A DNA stretch of 64,000 nt. Origin: Rhizobium sp. BK418 (GTDB lineage Bacteria > Pseudomonadota > Alphaproteobacteria > Rhizobiales > Rhizobiaceae). The notes beneath the pieces are model-generated. The model did no database searches. It was not told where the DNA came from and saw only the letters and a list, made by a program, of their open reading frames with translations. Numbering within the stretch: the first letter of the stretch is position 1; the number at the start of each line of letters is the position of its first letter. The translations under genes and the position numbers were made by a program. Where the stretch lies: contig NZ_SLZK01000005.1 of assembly GCF_004341105.1 (NCBI RefSeq), forward strand, positions 62,001-126,000, read 5' to 3'. This document shows, in pieces, positions 53,058-63,680 of the stretch.

Positions 53058-53666
53058 ATGTTTTCCGGCGCACAAGTGTCTCTATATCCGATGTCCGGCA
53101 ATTTCGTCGGCATCATCTTAGACGCGATCAAGGCTCTCGATCCCTATCGCGATCGCCTTCGCATCGAGACGGACGATATTTCCACGCTGATGGTCGGCCC
53201 GCCCGACGTCTTGTTTGCCGCCATGTGCGACCTTTTCGTCTCGGCTGCGGCAAGCGGCGAGCACTGTGTCTTGTCGGCGGCCATCTCGCGTGGTTGCCCC
53301 GGCGGGCCGGATGATGCGATCTGCGGCGCCGGCCTGTCTTTCAGCCGGTCCGAACCCCTCGCCGAGCGGGTGGAAGCTGCAATCGCAGCGGTCAGAGACA
53401 CCACTGTGACTGGGCAGCCGACGGTCGCCCAATTTTCTCTCTATGTTATGGGAACGGGCACCCACATGGACGAGATCTACGGCTGCATCGATTTCCTGAA
53501 GCGTTCGGGCACATTCGACCGCTCCAAGAATTTCTGCACCAAGCTGCGTGGTGATGCCGGCGCGATCTTCGCGACCATCCATGAAGCCTTCTATCGCTTC
53601 GGCGATCCTGAAGGCCATGTGACGCTGGATATCACGGTATCCGCTAACAGCCCGAGCAAAGCCTGA
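53058..53666 (+). CDS. ykoF: YkoF-like thiamine/HMP-binding protein
   Basis: A 202-residue protein with tandem ferredoxin-like YkoF domains (QVSLYPMSGNFVGIILDAIK, then VAQFSLYVMGTGTHMDEIYG). In Bacillus YkoF binds thiamine and hydroxymethylpyrimidine and belongs to a thiamine-related transport system. Here it is the first gene after the riboswitch and precedes the ABC transporter thiX-thiZ-thiY. It is probably cytoplasmic because no signal peptide is seen. Confidence 0.88.
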   Translation: MFSGAQVSLYPMSGNFVGIILDAIKALDPYRDRLRIETDDISTLMVGPPDVLFAAMCDLFVSAAASGEHCVLSAAISRGCPGGPDDAICGAGLSFSRSEPLAERVEAAIAAVRDTTVTGQPTVAQFSLYVMGTGTHMDEIYGCIDFLKRSGTFDRSKNFCTKLRGDAGAIFATIHEAFYRFGDPEGHVTLDITVSANSPSKA

Positions 53667-53680
53667 GACGCCTGACGGCA

Positions 53681-54472
53681 ATGACCTTACCGAAACCGGA
53701 ATCGACATTCGCGCCATTGAGGCGGGCCTTGCCCGCCATTCTTGCCGTGTTTGCTTTCCTCGCCATCTGGGAGATCTATGTCGATCTCTCCGGCATCAAG
53801 CCCTCCATCCTGCCTTCGCCCTCCCGCATCATCACGCAGGGCTGGTTGAACAGACAGGCACTGCTCGACAATACCTGGCCCACGCTCAGCGCAACACTCG
53901 GCGGTTTCGCCCTGTCGCTGGCTTTCGCCCTTGCCTCGTCAGTTCTGATGGATTTCGTACCCTTCATGCGCCGCGCGATGCTGCCGCTCTTTATCGTCAG
54001 CCAGACGCTGCCACTGGTCGCAATCGCGCCTCTCGTCGTGCTCTGGTTCGGTTTCGGTCTGCTGCCTAAACTTCTGCTCGTGGCCCTCGTCACCTTCTTT
54101 CCGCTGCTCGTCGCTCTGCTGCAGGGCTATGAATCGACGGACCGGGATATTGCTGAGCTTCTGAGCTCGATGAAGGCAAGCCGCTGGCGCATCTTCCGCC
54201 TGGCGAGGCTTCCCTCCGCCATGCCCTTTTTCTTCGCCGGCCTGCGCATCTCGATCACCTATGCCGTGGTTGGCGCCATCTTCGCCGAATATGCAGGCGC
54301 TGCCCGTGGCCTCGGGATCTATATTCTCAACGCCAAAAACAATTTCCGGCCGGATCTTGTGCTCGCCGCCGTCATCGTCAGTGCTCTCCTGACGCTCTGC
54401 CTCTTCGGCCTCACACTGGCGGCACAGCGCTTCGTCATGCCCTGGCAATCCCCTCCGGAGAAGCGCCGATGA
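53681..54472 (+). CDS. thiX: ABC transporter permease, pyrimidine moiety of thiamine
   Basis: A 263-residue membrane permease with about six helices and the EAA-type loop in LSSMKASRWRIFRLARLPSAMPF. It belongs to the ThiXYZ system for N-formyl-4-amino-5-aminomethyl-2-methylpyrimidine or HMP-like precursors. Position after ykoF (14-base gap) and under the TPP riboswitch supports this. The stop overlaps the thiZ start by four bases. Confidence 0.85.
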   Translation: MTLPKPESTFAPLRRALPAILAVFAFLAIWEIYVDLSGIKPSILPSPSRIITQGWLNRQALLDNTWPTLSATLGGFALSLAFALASSVLMDFVPFMRRAMLPLFIVSQTLPLVAIAPLVVLWFGFGLLPKLLLVALVTFFPLLVALLQGYESTDRDIAELLSSMKASRWRIFRLARLPSAMPFFFAGLRISITYAVVGAIFAEYAGAARGLGIYILNAKNNFRPDLVLAAVIVSALLTLCLFGLTLAAQRFVMPWQSPPEKRR

Positions 54473-55224
54473 GCGGGATGCTCGAACTCAAGAATGTCTC
54501 GAAGTCCTTCGATGGCATGGAGGTGCTGAAGGACATTTCCCTTCATATTGCCAGAGGTGAATTCGTCTCGATCGTCGGCCCATCCGGCTCCGGCAAGTCG
54601 ACGATCCTCCGGCTGCTGACACAGGCGCTGCTCGCCGATGGAGGTGACATTCTCTTTGAAGACACCCCGCTTTCGCAAGCGGCACATGCCTTCGCCTTCA
54701 TGCCGCAGCGCGATGCGCTGATGCCGTGGCGAAGCGTCATCGACAACGCGATCCTTGGCCTGGAAGTGCACGGCATGCGACGCAGCCAGGCGCGCGCCGT
54801 TGCTGCCCCGCTCTTCGAGCGCTTCGGCCTTGCCGGTTTCGAAAATCACTATCCCGCCGCCCTTTCCGGCGGCATGCGCCAGCGCGCAGCTCTGTTGCGC
54901 ACGGTGATCCAGCGGCAGGACATGCTGTTGCTCGACGAGCCCTTCGGGGCGCTCGACGCCTTGACCCGCACCCAGATGCAGGAATGGCTGCAGGATATGT
55001 GGACCGATCACCGCTGGACGGCCCTGCTGATTACCCACGATGTGCGGGAGGCCGTTTTCCTGTCCGACCGCATCTATGTGCTTTCCGCCCGCCCGGCGAC
55101 CGTGGTCAGGGAATTCGAGGTGCCGCTGAAAAGGCCGCGCACCCTCGCCGATATCGGCTCCCCGGCCGCTCAGGCGATCGAAATGGAAATTCTTCAAACA
55201 CTGCTGCATCCGCAAAGAACCTGA
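54469..55224 (+). CDS. thiZ: ABC transporter ATP-binding protein, thiamine precursor
   Basis: A 251-residue ATPase with Walker A GPSGSGKST, Q-loop MPQRDALMPW, signature LSGGMRQRAALLR and Walker B MLLLDEPFGALD. It drives the ThiX permease. The ATG is within the thiX stop (ATGA), showing coupling. thiY follows ten bases later. Confidence 0.88.
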   Translation: MSGMLELKNVSKSFDGMEVLKDISLHIARGEFVSIVGPSGSGKSTILRLLTQALLADGGDILFEDTPLSQAAHAFAFMPQRDALMPWRSVIDNAILGLEVHGMRRSQARAVAAPLFERFGLAGFENHYPAALSGGMRQRAALLRTVIQRQDMLLLDEPFGALDALTRTQMQEWLQDMWTDHRWTALLITHDVREAVFLSDRIYVLSARPATVVREFEVPLKRPRTLADIGSPAAQAIEMEILQTLLHPQRT

Positions 55225-55234
55225 GGAGGTCACA

Positions 55235-56239
55235 ATGCTTCTCACCCGCCGACAGACCCTTTTTGCCGCCATGGCCGCAAGCCTGGCCGGCAGCGCCGCC
55301 CTGGCCCAGTCCGCTGCCAAGGTGCGTATCGCGCTCGACTGGACACCGAACACCAATCACATCGGCATCTATGTCGCCAAGGCCAAAGGTTTTTATGAAG
55401 CCGTGGGCCTCGACGTCGAGATTCTGCCCTATGCAGACACCAGCGCCGGTACTCTCGTCGCAAATGGAGTTGCCGATTTTGGCATCTGCGGAGAAATCGA
55501 GACTTTTACCCAGCGCGTCGCCGGGGCGGATGTGAAGCTCGTCTATGCCGTGGTACAGACGGAAACCGGCAGACTGATTTTTAAGGGCGGTCGCGACGAC
55601 ATCAAGAGCCCGAAAGATCTCGACGGAAAGACCTATGGTGGCTTCGGCGGCGCCTGGGAAGAGGCGCTGGTTTCCTCGATGATCCGCAACGACGGCGGCA
55701 AGGGTAAATTCCAGGCCGTCACGCTCGGCACCTCGGCCTATGAGGCGCTCGATAACGGCGCGGTGGATTTCACGCTGGAGATCTACACTTGGGAAGGCAT
55801 TGCCGCCCAGCTTGAAAAGCGGCAGGTCGGCCGCTGGCGCTATACCGATTACGGCATTCCTGATGAGCAGACGACCGCAATCGCCTCCAGCGATGCTTAT
55901 CTTGCAGCCAATCCGCAAAATGCCCGCGCCTTCATTCAGGCGACACTCAAGGGTTACGCCTTTTCGGTCGATAATCCGGATGAGGCCTGCAACCTGCTGA
56001 TTGCGGGTAGCAACGGCGCACTGCTCAATACCGACCTTGTCAAGGCATCGCAGAAGGCACTGGTCGAGGGGCATTTCCTTAAGGGCGAAAACGGCGCAAT
56101 CGGTACCATCGATCCGGCCAAGGCAGAAGCAATCGGTACCTTCCTGTTCGATCATGGCATCCTGCTTGACGCGAACGGCGCGGCGCTGAAGGAAAAGCCA
56201 GATTTTTCCGCCTATTACACCAACGATCTGCTTGGTTAA
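55235..56239 (+). CDS. thiY: ABC transporter substrate-binding protein (NMT1/THI5-like)
   Basis: A 334-residue periplasmic binding protein with a signal peptide (RRQTLFAAMAASLAGSAALA) and an NMT1/THI5-like domain: DWTPNTNHIGIYVAKAKGFYE, then GEIETFTQRVAGADVK and GTSAYEALDNGAVDF. ThiY proteins bind a pyrimidine breakdown product of thiamine. Last gene of the riboswitch operon, followed by a hairpin. Confidence 0.87.
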   Translation: MLLTRRQTLFAAMAASLAGSAALAQSAAKVRIALDWTPNTNHIGIYVAKAKGFYEAVGLDVEILPYADTSAGTLVANGVADFGICGEIETFTQRVAGADVKLVYAVVQTETGRLIFKGGRDDIKSPKDLDGKTYGGFGGAWEEALVSSMIRNDGGKGKFQAVTLGTSAYEALDNGAVDFTLEIYTWEGIAAQLEKRQVGRWRYTDYGIPDEQTTAIASSDAYLAANPQNARAFIQATLKGYAFSVDNPDEACNLLIAGSNGALLNTDLVKASQKALVEGHFLKGENGAIGTIDPAKAEAIGTFLFDHGILLDANGAALKEKPDFSAYYTNDLLG

Positions 56240-56250
56240 GATGATCCTGC

Positions 56251-56290
56251 CCTTGCCGGCGGCAGCTTTCCGCTGCAAAGTCCGGCAAGG
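56251..56290 (+). terminator. stem-loop at the end of thiY
   Basis: Arms CCTTGCCGG (56251-56259) and CCGGCAAGG (56282-56290) are exact complements, with an inner stem GCAGC/GCTGC around TTTCC. There is no T-run, and the 3' arm touches the ribosome site of the acyltransferase, so it may be a Rho-type or attenuating structure rather than a plain terminator. Confidence 0.5.
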
Positions 56291-56304
56291 AGCGAGGGAA
56301 TGAT

Positions 56305-57519
56305 ATGCAGCAGCAGGACCGGGTGGCCGGAGCAGATTTCTTGCGTGCAGCCGCCTGCCTGCTGGTACTCACCCATCATCTCATTCTGCGCATCGACCTA
56401 ACCAAGCTCGGCGAAGGATTGCGACCGATACTGACCGCCTTGCGCTTCGGCAATTTCGGCGTCGCCATCTTCTTCATCCTCAGCGGCTTTTTGCTGGCCT
56501 TACCGTTCTGGCACGCCCTTGATGCTGGCGATACCATGCCCGATCTGCGCATCTATGCGCTACGCCGCGCGGCCCGCATCGTACCCGGCTATTGGGTAGC
56601 TTTGACGGCGGGCTTCATCGTCAGCATCACGTTACTTGGTCATGCGCTGACACCGGAACTTACTCTGCGCTATGCCAGCGGCCTTTGCTTTATGAGCCAA
56701 TGGCACTGGCGTACTTTCTTTCCTGTCGAAGGGAACGGCCCGCTTTGGTCCATATCGTTCGAAGTGACGAGCTATGTGCTGCTGCCGCTTTGTTTCCTCT
56801 GGCTTTTCGCTATTCCAGAAAGCCGCCGCTCTCCACCCGTCACGCGGCTTGCCTGGCTTGGCATGATTGTTGTGACGCTGTTCGCCCATGAAGCTTTCCG
56901 GATATTTTCCCTTCCCGATGAGATTGAGCGTGGTTGGCAATACGGCATGCAGGGCGGAGCGAAGGAGTGGATGCCCAACTACAATCCCATCGGCTTCTTC
57001 GCCGTTTTTGCGCTCGGTGCGCTCTCAGCCGGCATCCAGACCTTGCTGCCGCGAAAGCGTCGGATCTGGTTCGATATCATCGCGTTGACCTGTCTTGCCG
57101 CAGCCGGCCTGTTGCTGCCGCTTTCGACAGGCGGACCTTGGGATGCCTACGGATGGCTCGGAATTCCCTACGCCTTTCCGATGTTTCCAGTTCTGACCGC
57201 CGTCGCCCTTTTGGCCCTTTCGCGTTCTGTGCTGCTTGCAGCATTACTCGACAATGCCTTCACACGCTTCACGGCCACCATTTCATTCGGGATCTATATC
57301 TGGCAGGACATCGTTCTGACCTCGCTGCAGACGATCTCTCCCGCCATATTCGGCATCGGTAAAGACGATCCGGTACGCGACTGGCTTACCGGCTGCGTCT
57401 TTGCGACGGCGGTCACTTTTCTTCTCGCAAGCTTCAGCTACTTTCTTCTTGAGTTGCCGGTAATACGGCGCGCCGCACGCATAACGCGTAGTAATTCAGC
57501 TATTACTCAATATAGTTAA
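56305..57519 (+). CDS. acyltransferase family 3 membrane protein
   Basis: A 404-residue OafA/ExoZ-type membrane acyltransferase with about ten helices. The N-terminal motif RVAGADFLRAAACLLVLTHH has the conserved histidine pair, and RIVPGYWVAL and NGPLWSISFEVTSYVLLP follow. It likely adds acetyl or acyl groups to a surface polysaccharide. The sugar transferase gene downstream supports this, but the acceptor is unknown. AGCGAGGG ribosome site. Confidence 0.85.
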   Translation: MQQQDRVAGADFLRAAACLLVLTHHLILRIDLTKLGEGLRPILTALRFGNFGVAIFFILSGFLLALPFWHALDAGDTMPDLRIYALRRAARIVPGYWVALTAGFIVSITLLGHALTPELTLRYASGLCFMSQWHWRTFFPVEGNGPLWSISFEVTSYVLLPLCFLWLFAIPESRRSPPVTRLAWLGMIVVTLFAHEAFRIFSLPDEIERGWQYGMQGGAKEWMPNYNPIGFFAVFALGALSAGIQTLLPRKRRIWFDIIALTCLAAAGLLLPLSTGGPWDAYGWLGIPYAFPMFPVLTAVALLALSRSVLLAALLDNAFTRFTATISFGIYIWQDIVLTSLQTISPAIFGIGKDDPVRDWLTGCVFATAVTFLLASFSYFLLELPVIRRAARITRSNSAITQYS

Positions 57520-57681
57520 TTTTCAACCCCTCAAAAATATCATAAAGATATCGGCAAATACTCCCTAATTTGGCTCTTTTAGGGTTACGAAAATACTAAC
57601 GAAGCGGGTGACAAATCGAGCTCGTCCATGTATTTGTGCCAGCGCGACGCAATAGGCGAGTATTTCCACGGACGTTGCTTA

Positions 57682-58416
57682 ATGAATGTGTTCAATTCGA
57701 AGCTTCTAGATACGGCCTTCTCTGCAAAAACAGTGAAGATGAAAGCTCTCGATGCAGCGAATTCCAATATTCGCCAGCCCGAAAGCTTTGCCGCATTGGG
57801 TGGCCGGAAGAGACTTCAGCTCGGCCTGAAGAGAACTTTCGACATTTTCGGTGCCACGAGCGCGTTGGTCATCCTGCTTCCGGTTTTTCTGACGATCGCG
57901 CTTCTCATTGTGCTCGATGACGGTGGGCCGGTATTTTTCCGGCAGATTCGCTGGGGCCTGAAGGGTAGCAAGATCACGGTCTATAAGTTTCGCTCCATGC
58001 GGTCGGATCTCTGCGATCCGACCGGCGTCGAACAGACTGTCAAGGGTGATCGGCGCCTGACGCGGATCGGCGCCTTCCTGCGCAAGACCAACATCGACGA
58101 GCTTCCACAGCTCCTCAACGTCATAAAGGGTGATATGTCGCTCGTCGGTCCCCGCTGCCATGCCATCAACATGCGCGCCGCCGGCATGCTCTACGAGGAG
58201 TTGGTGCCGGAATATCATTATCGCCATCTGATGCGGCCGGGTATCACCGGTCTCGCCCAAACGCGTGGCTGGCGCGGTCCGACGGAACGCCCTGCAGAGG
58301 CGCGCGCGCGCATCGCCAGCGATATTTATTACATTAGAAATTTCAGCATCTGGCTGGATATGAAGATCATGTTCCGCACGCTACTGTCCGAACTGCGCGG
58401 CGGCACCGGGTTCTGA
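57682..58416 (+). CDS. exopolysaccharide-type sugar transferase
   Basis: A 244-residue bacterial sugar transferase with one N-terminal helix (FGATSALVILLPVFLTIALL) and the catalytic core DGGPVFFRQIRWG, YKFRSMRSDL, TRIGAFLRKTNIDELPQLLN and GDMSLVGPR. These enzymes put the first sugar phosphate on undecaprenyl phosphate. I chose the ATG at 57682 (MNVFNSKLL) over 57628, with low certainty. It stands 160 AT-rich bases after the acyltransferase and ends in two hairpins. Confidence 0.88.
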   Translation: MNVFNSKLLDTAFSAKTVKMKALDAANSNIRQPESFAALGGRKRLQLGLKRTFDIFGATSALVILLPVFLTIALLIVLDDGGPVFFRQIRWGLKGSKITVYKFRSMRSDLCDPTGVEQTVKGDRRLTRIGAFLRKTNIDELPQLLNVIKGDMSLVGPRCHAINMRAAGMLYEELVPEYHYRHLMRPGITGLAQTRGWRGPTERPAEARARIASDIYYIRNFSIWLDMKIMFRTLLSELRGGTGF

Positions 58417-58445
58417 GATACCGAATTTTCGCGAATTAAATCAAT

Positions 58446-58481
58446 CAAGACAGGTGGTGAAATACGGCCTGTCTTGGTTTT
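58446..58481 (+). terminator. terminator of the sugar transferase gene
   Basis: Stem CAAGACAGG (58446-58454) with CCTGTCTTG (58468-58476), loop of 13 bases, followed by GTTTT, 29 bases after the stop. Confidence 0.7.
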
Positions 58482-58521
58482 GCAACATTCGCGGCGATAA
58501 GGAGCAGCTCATTCCGCAAAA

Positions 58522-58544
58522 AAAGCGGCCTGAAGGCCGCCTTT
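58522..58544. terminator. bidirectional terminator between sugar transferase and atpC
   Basis: GCGGCC-TGAA-GGCCGC flanked by AAAA on the left and CTTT on the right (58522-58544); on the minus strand it closes the atp operon 32 bases past the atpC stop. Confidence 0.75.
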
Positions 58545-58575
58545 CTATCCACTCTATGATGTCTGACTGAACCGA

Positions 58576-58983
58576 TCAGTCTTGACCGACCATGCCCTGC
58601 AGGCGGGTCATCTCCATGATGAAGTGCTCGAGCTTGGACTTGTGCTCGTGATGCACGACATCCTCGAGTTCCTTCTTCGCAGCTTCGATGCGACGGGTCA
58701 GTTCGTCCTTGTTTAGTTCTTCCACCGGAACGGCAGATTCAGCAAGCAGCGTGCAGCCGCTGGGCAGGACGTCAGCGAAACCGCCGAACACGACGTAATC
58801 CTGCTTCGAGCCGGAAGAGGAACGAACGCTTACGATGCCCGGCTTGATGGTCGTCATCGTCGGGGCATGGTTGGCCATGACCGTCATTTCGCCTTCAGTG
58901 GCAGGAATGACGACCTCGGTCACCATTTCCGACAGCAGCAGACGCTCCGGCGAAACGAGCTCAAAGTTGAAATTGTCAGCCAT
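58576..58983 (-). CDS. atpC: F1 ATP synthase epsilon subunit
   Basis: A 135-residue epsilon subunit of the F1 stalk, with the N-terminal beta-sandwich (FELVSPERLLLSEMVTEVVIPATEGEM) and a C-terminal helical hairpin containing VEELNKDELTRRIEAAKKELE. It joins the gamma rotor and tunes activity. Its ATG shares a base with the stop of the small upstream gene (TGATG at 58981-58985), so the two are translated together. Last gene of the atp operon. Confidence 0.95.
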   Translation of the reverse strand: MADNFNFELVSPERLLLSEMVTEVVIPATEGEMTVMANHAPTMTTIKPGIVSVRSSSGSKQDYVVFGGFADVLPSGCTLLAESAVPVEELNKDELTRRIEAAKKELEDVVHHEHKSKLEHFIMEMTRLQGMVGQD

Positions 58984-59222
58984 CAGTGACTTACCTTCTC
59001 GGCTATGGCTTTTGCATCTTGCAATTTGGTCCCGCAGAACGGGCAGTGCACTATCGCCTGGTCGAGATAGCCAAGGCCTTCCTCGGTCTGAGCCAACCCG
59101 ACGACCATCATCATCACACCGTTATCGGCACGGTAGATGGTCGGCGCCGCCGGTTCAGGAAGTTCTGCCACGACACTCTTGAGGGCGTCGCAGCAGAATA
59201 TCTCGTCCTGAGCGTCGCTCAT
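58983..59222 (-). CDS. small cysteine-rich protein between atpD and atpC, unrecognised
   Basis: A 79-residue protein not part of the canonical F1 operon. It has two cysteine pairs: FCCD near residue 10 and CPFCGTKL near residue 60, like a zinc ribbon in which the second CxxC is typical and the first is atypical CC. The middle VMMMVVGLAQTEEGLGYLDQAI is hydrophobic and probably structured. It overlaps both neighbours by one base (TGATG), atpD above and atpC below, which shows it is translated as an operon member. The ATG at 59222 is used; the TTG at 59225 is not needed. Function unknown. Confidence 0.75.
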   Translation of the reverse strand: MSDAQDEIFCCDALKSVVAELPEPAAPTIYRADNGVMMMVVGLAQTEEGLGYLDQAIVHCPFCGTKLQDAKAIAEKVSH

Positions 59223-60649
59223 CAAGCAGCAGCGAGCTTCTTGGCCTTCTCGATGGCTTCGTCGATCGAGCCGACCATGTAGAAAGCAGCTTCCGGCAGA
59301 TGGTCATATTCGCCGTTCACGAGACCCTTGAAGCCCTTGATCGTGTCTTCGAGAGCAACCAGCTTGCCCGGCGAACCGGTGAAGACTTCTGCAACGAAGA
59401 ACGGCTGCGACAGGAAGCGCTCGATCTTGCGGGCGCGGGCAACCGACAGCTTGTCTTCTTCAGACAGTTCGTCCATGCCCAGGATGGCGATGATGTCCTG
59501 CAGGGCCTTGTAGCGCTGCAGCGTCGACTGAACCTTACGAGCAACTTCGTAGTGCTCCTCGCCAACGACCATCGGGTCGAGCATCCGCGACGTGGAGTCG
59601 AGTGGGTCAACAGCCGGGTAGATACCCTTTTCAGCGATCGAGCGCGACAGAACGGTTGTTGCGTCCAGGTGGGCGAACGAGGTTGCCGGTGCCGGATCGG
59701 TCAAGTCGTCGGCCGGAACGTAAATGGCCTGAACCGAGGTGATCGAGCCCGTCGTCGTCGTGGTGATGCGTTCCTGCATCTGGCCCATATCGGTTGCGAG
59801 CGTCGGCTGATAACCCACGGCCGAAGGAATACGGCCAAGCAGAGCCGACACTTCCGAACCAGCCTGCGTGAAGCGGAAGATGTTGTCGACGAAGAACAGA
59901 ACGTCCTGGCCCTGGTCACGGAAGTGTTCAGCAACCGTCAGACCCGTCAGAGCGACGCGAGCGCGGGCGCCCGGCGGTTCATTCATCTGGCCGTAAACGA
60001 GTGCAGCCTTGGAGCCTTCGCCGCCGCCATGCTTGTTGACGCCCGATTCGATCATTTCGTGGTAAAGGTCATTGCCTTCGCGGGTACGTTCACCCACGCC
60101 TGCGAAGACGGAGTAACCACCATGCGCTTTGGCGACGTTGTTGATCAGTTCCATGATCAAAACGGTCTTGCCAACGCCTGCACCGCCGAACAGACCGATC
60201 TTGCCGCCCTTTGCATAGGGGGCGAGAAGATCAACGACCTTGATGCCGGTGACGAGGATCTGCGCTTCCGTGGACTGCTCGACATAGGCCGGAGCGTCCT
60301 GGTGGATAGCGCGCTTGTGAGCGGTGTTCAGCGGGCCTGCTTCGTCGACCGGCTCGCCGATGACGTTCATGATACGGCCGAGGGTTTCGTCACCAACCGG
60401 AACCGAGATCGGAGCGCCGGTATCGGTAACCAGCTGGCCGCGAACGAGACCTTCAGACGAGTCCATGGCGATCGTGCGGACTTCGTTTTCGCCCAGATGC
60501 TGAGCGACTTCGAGAACCAGACGGTTGCCGTTGTTGTCGGTTTCGAGCGCGTTCAAAATCGCCGGCAGTTCGCCTTCGAAAGCAACGTCGACGACGGCGC
60601 CGATAACCTGGGTGACTTTGCCGACAGAGCGGGTAGCTGCCTCAGCCAT
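59222..60649 (-). CDS. atpD: F1 ATP synthase beta subunit
   Basis: The catalytic 475-residue beta subunit, with Walker A GGAGVGKT, Walker B region VLFFVDNIFRF, the DELSEED-like segment DELSEEDKLSV, and VDPLDSTSRML. I chose the ATG at 60649 (MAEAATRSVGKV) because the family N-terminus is there. It stands 22 bases after the atpG stop. Confidence 0.97.
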   Translation of the reverse strand: MAEAATRSVGKVTQVIGAVVDVAFEGELPAILNALETDNNGNRLVLEVAQHLGENEVRTIAMDSSEGLVRGQLVTDTGAPISVPVGDETLGRIMNVIGEPVDEAGPLNTAHKRAIHQDAPAYVEQSTEAQILVTGIKVVDLLAPYAKGGKIGLFGGAGVGKTVLIMELINNVAKAHGGYSVFAGVGERTREGNDLYHEMIESGVNKHGGGEGSKAALVYGQMNEPPGARARVALTGLTVAEHFRDQGQDVLFFVDNIFRFTQAGSEVSALLGRIPSAVGYQPTLATDMGQMQERITTTTTGSITSVQAIYVPADDLTDPAPATSFAHLDATTVLSRSIAEKGIYPAVDPLDSTSRMLDPMVVGEEHYEVARKVQSTLQRYKALQDIIAILGMDELSEEDKLSVARARKIERFLSQPFFVAEVFTGSPGKLVALEDTIKGFKGLVNGEYDHLPEAAFYMVGSIDEAIEKAKKLAAA

Positions 60650-60671
60650 TTTCTTACCCTCTTTTCCTAAC

Positions 60672-61556
60672 TCAGAGCGCTTCCGCGCCCGAAATGATTT
60701 CAATCAGTTCCTTGGTGATCTGAGCCTGACGCTGACGGTTGTAATTGAGCGTCAGCTTGTTGATCATCTCACCAGCGTTGCGCGTCGCATTGTCCATCGC
60801 GCTCATCTTGGCGCCCATTTCGCCCGCGACGTTCTCGAGGAGAGCGCGAAAGATTTGGACGGAGACATTGCGCGGGATCAGATCGTCAAGGATCGACGTC
60901 GGATCCGGCTCGTATTCGTAGACAGCGCCGGCATGATCGGCATCCTCGGCGACAGCTTCGGGAGCCTTTGCCGGAATGAGCTGCTGCGCGGTCGGAACCT
61001 GGCTGATCACCGACTTGAACTCGGAGTAGAACAGCGTGCAGACGTCAAATTCACCGGCATCGAACATCTCGATGATACGTTTGCCGATCTGGTCGGCATT
61101 CTCGAAACCGATCTTCTTGACGTCACGCAGTTCTTTGCGCTCGACGATCATCGACGCAAATTCGCGACGCAGGATGTCATAGCCCTTCTTGCCGACGGTG
61201 AAGATCTTCACCGTCTTGCCTTCAGCGACGAGCTTGCGGACATGATCGCGCGCAAAGCGGGCGATCTGCGAGTTGAAGCCGCCGCACAGGCCGCGTTCGG
61301 CCGTGCAAACGACGAGCAGGTGAACCTGGTCCTTGCCGGTACCGGTCATCAGGACCGGCGCGCCATCCGCATCGGAAACGGCCTTGGCGATGTTCGCCAG
61401 GACCGCATTCATACGCTGCGAGTAAGGCCGGGCGGCCTCGGCCGCCTCCTGCGCACGCCGAAGCTTCGCCGCGGCGACCATCTTCATCGCCTTGGTGATC
61501 TTCTGCGTCGCCTTGACGGAGGCGATCCGGTTTTTCAGATCCTTAAGTGAAGGCAT
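60672..61556 (-). CDS. atpG: F1 ATP synthase gamma subunit
   Basis: A 294-residue central-stalk subunit. Two long helices at the N- and C-termini (SLKDLKNRIASVKATQKITK and MDNATRNAGEMINKLTLNYN) form the coiled-coil shaft; GLCGGFNS marks the Rossmann-like domain. Encoded 28 bases after atpA. Confidence 0.96.
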   Translation of the reverse strand: MPSLKDLKNRIASVKATQKITKAMKMVAAAKLRRAQEAAEAARPYSQRMNAVLANIAKAVSDADGAPVLMTGTGKDQVHLLVVCTAERGLCGGFNSQIARFARDHVRKLVAEGKTVKIFTVGKKGYDILRREFASMIVERKELRDVKKIGFENADQIGKRIIEMFDAGEFDVCTLFYSEFKSVISQVPTAQQLIPAKAPEAVAEDADHAGAVYEYEPDPTSILDDLIPRNVSVQIFRALLENVAGEMGAKMSAMDNATRNAGEMINKLTLNYNRQRQAQITKELIEIISGAEAL

Positions 61557-61584
61557 CCGTTATCCGTCCTAACCTAGGGCCCGA

Positions 61585-63113
<1,529 letters not shown>

Positions 63114-63114
<1 letters not shown>

Positions 63115-63680
63115 CAGCCGACCTCTTTCAATGCAAGCTTAAGGGTAGAGAGTTTGGTACGAAGAGACGTATCAATCTGACGGGACCCGACCTTGACGAT
63201 CAGACCACCAAGAATTGACGGATCAACCGTGACAGCAATTGCCACGTCTTTGCCGGTGACGCCCTTCAGCGCCGCCTTCAATTCATTTTCCTGCTCTGCT
63301 GTCAGAGCATGGGCCGAAGTGACTTCGGCAGAAATTTCGCCACGCTGGTTGGCAGCAATGATGCGGAAGGCCTTGATCATGCCCGGCAGGGCAAACAGAC
63401 GACGGTTACGCGCCACGACCTTCAGGAAGTTGGCGAAGAAGCCCGAAATGCCAGCCTTTTCGCTAATCGCGATGATCCCCTTGAGCTGATCTTCTGCGGA
63501 GAAAACCGGGCTGAGAACAAAGCGCTTCAGGTCTTCGCTTTCATCCAGCATAGTCTGGAATCGGTCAAGATCGGCGGTAACGCTGTCAACGGCGCCTTCT
63601 TCAAGGGCCAGCTCGAAAAGCGACGAGGCATAGCGCTCTGCAACACCAGAAGTAAGCTGGGACGTGTCTGCCACGGGCAC
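63114..63680 (-). CDS. atpH: F1 ATP synthase delta subunit
   Basis: A 188-residue OSCP-type subunit joining F1 to the peripheral stalk, beginning VADTSQLTSGVAERYASSLFE. The start is GTG at 63680, with AGGGAA a few bases ahead; the longer open frame to 63881 has no family homology. First gene of atpHAGD-X-C; the F0 genes lie elsewhere, as is usual in Rhizobiales. Confidence 0.93.

Noticed and set aside
59300..60670. 456-codon plus-strand frame opposite atpD
   Set aside because: Shadow of the highly conserved atpD gene.
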